Shown here: positions 44,136-50,689 of the stretch, in pieces
How the letters are laid out: each line of letters opens with the position of its first letter
Numbering within the stretch: the first letter of the stretch is position 1
NCBI RefSeq assembly: GCF_001598355.1
Contig: NZ_BCYU01000007.1
Coordinates: forward strand, 19,286 to 83,285
DNA length: 64,000 nt
Direction of reading: 5' to 3'
From: Sphingomonas asaccharolytica NBRC 15499
GTDB taxonomy: Bacteria > Pseudomonadota > Alphaproteobacteria > Sphingomonadales > Sphingomonadaceae
Translations under genes and position numbers: made by a program
Notes under the pieces: model-generated
The model's input: the letters and a program-made list of their open reading frames with translations, nothing else
The model's database searches: none
What the model was told of the DNA's origin: nothing

Positions 44136-45745
44136 GCGCGGGAGCGGGTGCGAGCCGGCCGCTGCCCGGCGCGTGGTACGCGCTGGCCCTGGTCGCCGCG
44201 ACCCAGGCGATCAGCCTGCTCGATCGCAACATCCTCGCGATCCTGGCGCCGGCGATCAAGGCGGACCTGAAGATCGGCGATGCCGAGATGGGCTTGTTGT
44301 ACGGCACGGTGTTCGCCCTGTTCTACGCGCTGTTCTCGCTGCCGCTGGGGCGGCTGGCGGATGGCTGGATTCGGACCAGGCTGCTGGCGATCGCCATCCT
44401 GTTCTGGTCGCTCGCAACCGGCACGGCGGCGTTCGCCGGCGGCTCCCTGCTCCTGATGCTGTCGCGGCTGGGCGTCGGCATCGGCGAGGCCGCGTCGCAG
44501 CCGGCCGGTACCAGCCTGCTCTACGATTATTTCCCGCGTCGGCGCCGCGGCACAGTGATGGCCATCCTCGCGGCGGCGATCGCGATCGGACTGGGCGGCT
44601 CGCTGGTGATCGGCGGCGGCGCGGCCGATTGGTGGCACAGGCGTTACCCGACCGGCGGCGCGCCCTTGGGCCTGGCCGGCTGGCAATTCGCCTTTCTGGT
44701 CGCGGCCTTGCCGGGGCTGCTGATCGCGCCCTTGATGTGGCGCGTGCGCGAGCCCGTGCGCGGCGCGGTCGACGGCATCGCGACGCCGCGCGATCCCCAT
44801 CCATTCGGTGCCAGTCTGGGCGTGCTCGGCGCGATCACGCCGGGAATCCATTGGGTTGCGCTGGCGCGGCGCCGCGCGACCACGCGCGACTGGCTGGTCA
44901 ATGCCGGCATCCTCGTGCTGATCGTGGCCGGCATGATCGCCGCGATCCGCTGGGCCGAAGCCTTTTCCCCCCGGCCGCCGCTGGTCCTCGGCGGCGTCGC
45001 AATCAGCCCGCACGTGCTGCAATGGAGCGTGATCGGCTTCGGCATCTTCGTCATCGCCAATCTGCTCCAGTCGTTGCGCCGCAACGATCCGCCAGCCTTC
45101 GCGGCGATCGCGACGTCGCCTTCGGTCATCCTTTGCATCGCGGTCGGCGCGCTGCAGGGCGTGGTCAATTATGGCGTGATGGGCTTCACGCCCTCGTTCC
45201 TGATGAAGACCTATCACCTGTCGCCGGGTGCGACCGGGCTGCAGTTCGGGTTGCTCGCGGCGGCGCTCGGCGTGATCGGGCCGCTGATCGCCGGGCCATT
45301 GTCGGACCGACTAAGCGGCGGCCGGCCGCGCGAGCGTGTATGGGTCACCCTGTTCGCGCTCGCCGTGTCGCCGCTGATCGCCTTCTGGGTCTATCGCGCG
45401 CCCTCAGCGGGGGCCTTCTACTTCCGCTTCACGTTCTACAGCCTGGTGCTGACGATGTGGATGCCGCCGCTTTATGCCGTACTCTACGACCAGGTGCTGC
45501 CGCGGATGCGGGGGATCACTTCGAGCATCTATCTGTTCGCGATGACGATCATTGGCCTCGGCATCGGTCCCTATGCCGTCGGATTGGTCAGCGACGCCAC
45601 GCATGGCGACCTCGCCACCGCGATCTTGTCGGTCAATTGGGTCGCGCCGGCGATCGTCGTGATGCTGGTGATCCTAGCGCTCCGCGTCGACCGCGACCAG
45701 GCGTCGCTGCTCGACCGAACGCGTGCGGCGGGGGAGAAGGTTTAG
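44132..45745 (+). CDS. MFS transporter coupled to ligW
   Basis: A 537-residue inner-membrane MFS protein, long for the family because of a roughly 100-residue insertion between TM6 and TM7 that contains an extra hydrophobic segment ('WLVNAGILVLIVAGMIAAIR'). TM1 region 'SLLDRNILAILAPAIKADLK' and 'LPLGRLADGWIRTRLL' mark the spinster-like subgroup. Translational overlap with ligW suggests transport of 5,5'-dehydrodivanillate, 5-carboxyvanillate or a related acid. The SYK-6 DDVA importer DdvK is also an MFS protein; I cannot tell whether this is its orthologue. Confidence 0.82.
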   Translation: MSAGAGASRPLPGAWYALALVAATQAISLLDRNILAILAPAIKADLKIGDAEMGLLYGTVFALFYALFSLPLGRLADGWIRTRLLAIAILFWSLATGTAAFAGGSLLLMLSRLGVGIGEAASQPAGTSLLYDYFPRRRRGTVMAILAAAIAIGLGGSLVIGGGAADWWHRRYPTGGAPLGLAGWQFAFLVAALPGLLIAPLMWRVREPVRGAVDGIATPRDPHPFGASLGVLGAITPGIHWVALARRRATTRDWLVNAGILVLIVAGMIAAIRWAEAFSPRPPLVLGGVAISPHVLQWSVIGFGIFVIANLLQSLRRNDPPAFAAIATSPSVILCIAVGALQGVVNYGVMGFTPSFLMKTYHLSPGATGLQFGLLAAALGVIGPLIAGPLSDRLSGGRPRERVWVTLFALAVSPLIAFWVYRAPSAGAFYFRFTFYSLVLTMWMPPLYAVLYDQVLPRMRGITSSIYLFAMTIIGLGIGPYAVGLVSDATHGDLATAILSVNWVAPAIVVMLVILALRVDRDQASLLDRTRAAGEKV

Positions 45746-45792
45746 GCTGGCCCAGGTTCCTGCTCCCGCGGGACCCCCTGAATGGCTCTCGG

Positions 45793-47268
45793 CTAGGCCG
45801 CCTCGGCCAGCCCGATCTCCTCGGCGGTCGCCCAATTGCCGTGCAGCCCGAAGCGCAGCCGGATCGGGATGCGCACTTCGGCGATCGGTCCCTTTTCGAT
45901 GTCGAGAGCGTCGAACAGCAACAGGTCCGAGCGATGCTCTTCGAGCCGGTTGCAGACCTGGACGATCCAGCCGTCACCTTCCGCGGCATCGGGCTCGCGC
46001 GGGATGAAGCAGGGTTCCTGCAGCGACGAGACCGGGCCGCACCACCATTTCTGCTCACGCCCGGTCTCGTGGTCGACCAAGCCGAGCGTATTCATGATCA
46101 TGCCCCCGGCGCTGCCGCCTTTGAGCGCGACCGGCTTGGTTGGATCGATCACCAGCATCCAGCCATAGCGATAGGGTAGCCCGGTGCGGCGTTCGTCGAT
46201 GCGGGGGAATTCGCCCATCATCCCGGTCAGCCGCTCGAAGCTTTCGAACGTATCGGAGTTGCTCGCCATGTCGACCGTCCAGCGCGTCAGGAAGCTCGCC
46301 GCTTCCATCGGATTGAACGGCGCGCCGTGGATGTCGGGGAAGAACGGGAACATGTTGTTCTTAGCTTCGGGCGTGTCGAAATGGATTTTGGTGCCGTCCT
46401 GAAACGCGTTCATGACATGGCTGGCGAAGCAATTGTCGCGCTTGAACCAGCGTATGTCCTCCGCCGTCGCGTCCGCCCGCCGCGGCAATACGCCGAGATA
46501 GACCGGCAAGGTCGTATCGAAACCGAAATGCGGCAGGCCCTGTTCGAGCCGCTCCCAATTCGAGGTCGAGGGCACGACGTGGAACAGCGCGTAATCGGGC
46601 GTGATCGCGAAATCGTGCATCATCGCGTAATAAGGCAGCTCGAACCACAATTCCTGTTTCAGCTCGCCGTCGGGCGACACGACATAATAGGTCATGTCGC
46701 GCGTCAGCACGCCCTTGGCGGCATAGCCGAACGCGATCATGTCGCCGGTTGCGGGATCGACTTTGGGATGCGCGGTGAAGGTCTGCCCGGTCATCGCGCC
46801 GTTGAACCAGGTATAGCCCTCGGTCTCGAGCGTCGCCGGGTCCATCACCAAAGCCGGGCTGTCCTCCTTCAGCGCGTAGAGCTTGCCGCCATAGATGAAG
46901 GCGTTGGTGTTGGCGGTGCCGCGAATCTTGCCCTTGACGCTCTCATCGTCGGTCAGCGGGTTGCGATAGGCACCGAACAAGCCGCGCCCCGCTTCATTTT
47001 CCAATCGCCATTTATCGGTCTTCGCCCAGCGCTGGCGGAAATCGACCCGGCCGCCATGGAAACGGAACATCGTGATCATGCCGTCGCCGTTGAAGGCGAT
47101 GTCGTCGCCCAGGCGCGGCGCGAATTGGGGATCGGGCTGGACGCGATAAAAGGCGCCGTCGAGCTCGACCGGAACCGCGCCCTTCACGTCGAGATCGGCG
47201 ATATCCGCCTCGACCCGCGAGGGCGTGTTGAACCCGGTGAACGACGGCGTGTCGGGAAAATGCGTCAC
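45793..47268 (-). CDS. Lignostilbene-alpha,beta-dioxygenase (carotenoid cleavage oxygenase family)
   Basis: A 491-residue seven-bladed propeller dioxygenase. Iron-ligand histidines are His167 ('FTAHPKV'), His218 ('MMHDF'), His284 ('FASHVMNAF') and His476 ('FGLHGNW'). Tyr101 and Lys134, the residues that bind and deprotonate the 4-hydroxyl of stilbenes in LsdA, are both present at the same numbers, which separates it from true carotenoid oxygenases. It would split lignostilbene or 4-hydroxystilbenes into two benzaldehydes such as vanillin. An operator copy lies 32 bp upstream, and the gene is divergent from a MarR gene. Confidence 0.9.
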   Translation of the reverse strand: MTHFPDTPSFTGFNTPSRVEADIADLDVKGAVPVELDGAFYRVQPDPQFAPRLGDDIAFNGDGMITMFRFHGGRVDFRQRWAKTDKWRLENEAGRGLFGAYRNPLTDDESVKGKIRGTANTNAFIYGGKLYALKEDSPALVMDPATLETEGYTWFNGAMTGQTFTAHPKVDPATGDMIAFGYAAKGVLTRDMTYYVVSPDGELKQELWFELPYYAMMHDFAITPDYALFHVVPSTSNWERLEQGLPHFGFDTTLPVYLGVLPRRADATAEDIRWFKRDNCFASHVMNAFQDGTKIHFDTPEAKNNMFPFFPDIHGAPFNPMEAASFLTRWTVDMASNSDTFESFERLTGMMGEFPRIDERRTGLPYRYGWMLVIDPTKPVALKGGSAGGMIMNTLGLVDHETGREQKWWCGPVSSLQEPCFIPREPDAAEGDGWIVQVCNRLEEHRSDLLLFDALDIEKGPIAEVRIPIRLRFGLHGNWATAEEIGLAEAA

Positions 47269-47299
47269 GGCCGATCCTCTCTCTGTTATCTGTGCGGCA

Positions 47300-47318
47300 T
47301 TGTATGCAAAGCAAACAT
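47300..47318. promoter_or_regulatory. 19-bp operator-like inverted repeat, copy 14
   Basis: TTGTATGC-AAA-GCAAACAT lies 32 bp from the dioxygenase start and 16 bp before the MarR ATG. It is the right-most copy found and marks the edge of the regulon. Confidence 0.7.
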
Positions 47319-47333
47319 TATTTTCAATCCGCG

Positions 47334-47837
47334 ATGGTTGACCTGAACACCCCCGAGGGCCACGCTGGCGCTATGTTGAGATCGTTTCCCGCCAAAAACG
47401 CCCTCCCTTCAGACGATGGGGATATCGGCGGCATCGACCAGATCGTCGGGTTTCACATCCGCCTGGCCTATGGCGCCGTGTACCGCCATTTCACCGAGAC
47501 GTTCAGCGACCTGGGCCTGACCCAGAAACAGGTGTCGGTGCTCTGGCTGATCGACGATCATCCCGGCATCGCCCAGGCGGATATCGGCCGGCGGCTGCAA
47601 ATGGACCGCGCGACCGTGATGGCGATCATCAATCGTTTGCAGAAGCGCGGCTTCGTGGTTCGCGGCCCCTCCCCCGACGACCGCCGTCGCCAGACGCTCA
47701 AGCTGACCGATGCCGGCCATGATGGCCTGATCGCGGCGCGCGCGTGTATCCTGGAGCACGAGCAATGGCTGAAGAACCGCTTCACGCCGGGCGAGACGGC
47801 GATGCTGATCGAGTTGTTGCGGCGGATACACGAGTGA
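47334..47837 (+). CDS. MarR-family transcriptional regulator
   Basis: A 167-residue winged-helix protein. HTH and wing are clear: 'IAQADIGRRLQMDRATVMAI' and 'VVRGPSPDDRRRQTLKLTDA'. The N-terminal 40 residues are extra to the core fold; ATG 47334 and ATG 47373 are both possible starts and neither has a clear ribosome site. It is divergent from the dioxygenase gene with an operator copy between, a layout typical of an autoregulated MarR repressor. With the MarR at 26421 it is a prime candidate for the shared 19-bp repeat. Confidence 0.85.
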   Translation: MVDLNTPEGHAGAMLRSFPAKNALPSDDGDIGGIDQIVGFHIRLAYGAVYRHFTETFSDLGLTQKQVSVLWLIDDHPGIAQADIGRRLQMDRATVMAIINRLQKRGFVVRGPSPDDRRRQTLKLTDAGHDGLIAARACILEHEQWLKNRFTPGETAMLIELLRRIHE

Positions 47838-47871
47838 AGGGAATGGCTCCTCTGTTCCGGAAACGCTCGAT

Positions 47872-49104
47872 CTACGAACCGCCGGTTTCCTGATCGTCGG
47901 CAAAGCGCGGGGTCATCGCGAAACAGATCCAGACGGGATCGCCGTTCGGACCGGCCGAGCGCACGACCCAGCTGTTGCAATCCAATAACGGCCGCATCGT
48001 ATGCGAGCGCTGATCGGCCGCGAGGGTGACGGTCGGCGGCGGGCCGGGTTGCCATCGTGCCTTGAGAATCCGGGTACCGACACTGTCCGTCCCGGCCTGA
48101 TCGTTCATCGCGACGACGACGCCGCGCTCACGCCGCAGGCCAAGCATGGCGCGGATCGCGGCGATCACGAAGAAGCGCGCACCCACCGCGGCGGCCACCG
48201 GATTTCCCGGCAATCCGAAATACAGGCCGCCATTGGGCAAGGTGGCGAAGAGTACCGGCTTGCCGGGACGCATCGCCACGCCGCGAAAGTGGATCCTCGC
48301 GCCTAAGGCCTGCAGGGCGGCGGGCACCTGATCATGATCGCCGACCGATATCCCGCCGGTCGAGATGATCAGGTCCGGCGCCGCGGCCATGGCCTGCTCG
48401 ATGCTCGTCGCCATTGCCTCGGGATCGTCGCGTGCCGGCGTGACGAGCTGCGGCGCAAGGCCGGCTTGTTGCATCATCGCGGCGATCATCGGTCCGTTCG
48501 AATCGTGGACGAAATGGTCGCTGGTCCCGCTCGCCCGCCGCAATTCATCGCCGGTCGTCAGCACGACCACGCGTGGTAGCCGGATCGCGTCGATCTCGGG
48601 CACGCCATAACAGCATAATGCGCCGATCACTTCAGGCGTAACCAACTGGCCGCGAGTGGCGACGACATCGCCTTGCCGCGCGTCTTCGCCCCGGCGCCGG
48701 ATATTCCGCCCGAGGCCGACCGGCTCGGTCAGCAGGACGGTCGATCGCTCTCGCACGACGCGCTCTTTGGCGACCACAGCGTCGAATGGCGGGGTTATCG
48801 GCGCGCCTGTACTGATCGCGCAGGCGCCCGGCGCCGACACCAAAGTCGCCGCCGCACCAGCCCGGCTTTCGCCGACCAGATCCAGGCGAACTGACCGTTC
48901 AGGCGATGCATTGGCGACATCGGCGGCCACGACCGCGAACCCGTCCATCGCCGAACAATCGAACCGCGGATAATCGGCTTGCGCCACGACATCCGCAACG
49001 ATGATCCGACCCAGCGCCGCGCCAATCGCCACGGGTTCGACCGGCAGACTCGGGGTGGCATTCTCGATACAGGCCAGCGCCGCCGCGAAATCGATGCGAT
49101 TCAT
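47872..49104 (-). CDS. moeA: Molybdopterin molybdotransferase (MoeA)
   Basis: A 410-residue cytosolic enzyme inserting molybdate into adenylated molybdopterin. Motifs include 'FDCSAMDGFAV', 'VVVLTTGDELRRASG', 'IISTGGISVGDHDQVPAAL' (MoCF-binding motif) and 'GLPGNPVAA'. It is the last gene of the formate dehydrogenase operon, with its ATG overlapping the mobA stop (ATGA), so cofactor supply is co-expressed with the enzyme that needs it. The C-terminal domain IV is present. A longer in-frame extension upstream is read within mobA and is rejected. Confidence 0.92.
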   Translation of the reverse strand: MNRIDFAAALACIENATPSLPVEPVAIGAALGRIIVADVVAQADYPRFDCSAMDGFAVVAADVANASPERSVRLDLVGESRAGAAATLVSAPGACAISTGAPITPPFDAVVAKERVVRERSTVLLTEPVGLGRNIRRRGEDARQGDVVATRGQLVTPEVIGALCCYGVPEIDAIRLPRVVVLTTGDELRRASGTSDHFVHDSNGPMIAAMMQQAGLAPQLVTPARDDPEAMATSIEQAMAAAPDLIISTGGISVGDHDQVPAALQALGARIHFRGVAMRPGKPVLFATLPNGGLYFGLPGNPVAAAVGARFFVIAAIRAMLGLRRERGVVVAMNDQAGTDSVGTRILKARWQPGPPPTVTLAADQRSHTMRPLLDCNSWVVRSAGPNGDPVWICFAMTPRFADDQETGGS

Positions 49105-49643
49105 GGTCCCGACATACCACGCAGCAGTGCCAGATCGTCGGGCCGATTGACATTCGGGATAGGCGGCCAGCCGTCGACCGCCTCGGCGCCGATCTCCTTC
49201 GCCCAAACCCTCACCGCCAGGTTACCACCGCGGTCGAGATAGTCGCTCAGCGCGTCCGCCAATTTGCAAGGCCATAGTCCGATCACGGGCGTATCAGCGA
49301 CGAAGCTCGCCACGCTGCGCCTGGCGAGATCGCCGAGCAGGCCGACGGGAAGCGAGGGCGTGTCGCAAGGGAGCGATAGGACCGCATCGAAATGGCGATC
49401 CCGGGCATGACGCAACGCGCCGCACAATCCGCCGAGCGGACCGAGGCCGGCCGCCGGCCAATCCGCTATCGAGACGTAGGTCGGGCTATCGCGTCCGACG
49501 ACCGCGATCTCCTCGACAACCGGTCGCAATGCATTGGCGGCATGGTCGAGCAGGGCCGTCCCGGCGAGCGTCGCGAGCGCCTTGTCGCCACCGAACCGCC
49601 GCGCCTGCCCACCGGCGAGAATGACGCCGAGTAGCCGGGTCAC
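49101..49643 (-). CDS. mobA: Molybdenum cofactor guanylyltransferase (MobA)
   Basis: A 180-residue nucleotidyltransferase that makes the guanine-dinucleotide form of the molybdenum cofactor needed by formate dehydrogenase. The GTP-binding signature 'ILAGGQARRFGGDKAL' is at the N-terminus, and 'LSLPCDTPSLP' carries the metal-binding Asp. It starts at GTG 49643, overlapping the fdhD stop (GTGA), and ends inside the moeA start. It is slightly shorter than typical MobA (about 190-200). Confidence 0.9.
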   Translation of the reverse strand: MTRLLGVILAGGQARRFGGDKALATLAGTALLDHAANALRPVVEEIAVVGRDSPTYVSIADWPAAGLGPLGGLCGALRHARDRHFDAVLSLPCDTPSLPVGLLGDLARRSVASFVADTPVIGLWPCKLADALSDYLDRGGNLAVRVWAKEIGAEAVDGWPPIPNVNRPDDLALLRGMSGP

Positions 49644-50452
49644 AGCGTCTGTTCGAGCAATGCGTCGCTGCGCGCAAGAACGACGAGGCGGAGCCCGGCA
49701 TCGGCCGCGCGCGCCAGAGCGAGATCGGTCGGCGCCGAAATCGTCACCAGCATCGGACATCGCGCGAGCACTGCCTTTTCGACCAGCTCGTAGGAGCAGC
49801 GTGACGACAGCAAGGCGAATCCGTCGTCCCAGCTCCGGCCGGATCGCGCCATCGCGCCGATCAGCTTGTCGAAGGCATTGTGGCGGCCGACATCCTCGCG
49901 GACCTCGATGATGGCGCCTCTTGCGTCGCACAAGGCGGCGGCATGGACCGCGCCGGTCTGCTCATGGAGCGGCTGGCGGGCGCGCAATCCGGCCAGCGCG
50001 GCGAATATGTGTTCGGGCGCGGCGCGCGAAACCGTTTCGACCCTGGGCAATGGCCGGATCGCCTGGTCGAGATTTTCGATACCGCACAGGCCGCAAGACG
50101 ATTCCGACACGCGATGTCGCGCTCGCTCGACCAATGCCTCGGCGCGCGACGGTGCGAGCGATGCGCGGACCACGTCGCCGCTGGGCGTAATATGAATGTC
50201 GATCGCCTCGATCTGCCCGACCTGGTCGATCAGCCGTTCGCTCAGGGCAAACCCGACGACGAAATCCTCGATATCGAGCGGCGTCGCCATCATCACGGCA
50301 TAGCCGATGCCGTTGAATTCGAGTGCCAGCGGCCGCTCGATCGCCACTGCCCGCTCGACCTCGTCGGCGCCCGTGCCGTCGGCGGCGTGGCGTCGAAATC
50401 GCCTGGCGGAAACGCCGACCGTGCGGGAAAGATCAGGCAACGTCGCAGTCAA
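49640..50452 (-). CDS. fdhD: Formate dehydrogenase sulfurtransferase (FdhD)
   Basis: A 270-residue maturation factor that carries sulfur from a cysteine desulfurase to the molybdenum centre, required for formate dehydrogenase activity. The persulfide-carrying CxxC is in 'SSCGLCGIENL'. Other landmarks are 'FVVGFALSERLI', 'ALCDARGAIIEVREDVGRHN' and 'SSRCSYELVEKAVLA'. The start is TTG 50452, overlapping the fdsD stop (TTGA). It lies within the fds operon. Confidence 0.93.
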   Translation of the reverse strand: MTATLPDLSRTVGVSARRFRRHAADGTGADEVERAVAIERPLALEFNGIGYAVMMATPLDIEDFVVGFALSERLIDQVGQIEAIDIHITPSGDVVRASLAPSRAEALVERARHRVSESSCGLCGIENLDQAIRPLPRVETVSRAAPEHIFAALAGLRARQPLHEQTGAVHAAALCDARGAIIEVREDVGRHNAFDKLIGAMARSGRSWDDGFALLSSRCSYELVEKAVLARCPMLVTISAPTDLALARAADAGLRLVVLARSDALLEQTL

Positions 50453-50679
50453 CCGGCCCGTTCCGCAGTCTCGTGCAGCATCGCAACCGCACCTCTTGCG
50501 ATTTCGCTCAGATGCTCACCGCCGCCGTCGAGATAGGCGACGATCGCCTGGCGCATCCGGGGATCCCAGAATTGGCGGAGATGATCCCGGGTCGCCGCCA
50601 CCGGGCGGTCAGGACATTGGCTGGCCAGTTCGCGCGCGATCTGGTTGGCCATGTAGACGAGGTGGTCGACGGTCGACAT
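50449..50679 (-). CDS. fdsD: Formate dehydrogenase delta subunit (FdsD)
   Basis: A 76-residue small subunit of NAD-dependent formate dehydrogenases. 'LVYMANQIARELASQ' at the N-terminus, then 'HLRQFWDPRMRQAIVAYLDG' and 'AVAMLHE', match the FdsD family. It has no metal-binding motifs and is thought to help assembly or stability. It is encoded 10 bp after fdsA and overlaps fdhD. Confidence 0.9.
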   Translation of the reverse strand: MSTVDHLVYMANQIARELASQCPDRPVAATRDHLRQFWDPRMRQAIVAYLDGGGEHLSEIARGAVAMLHETAERAG

Positions 50680-50689
50680 CGCCGGCGCC

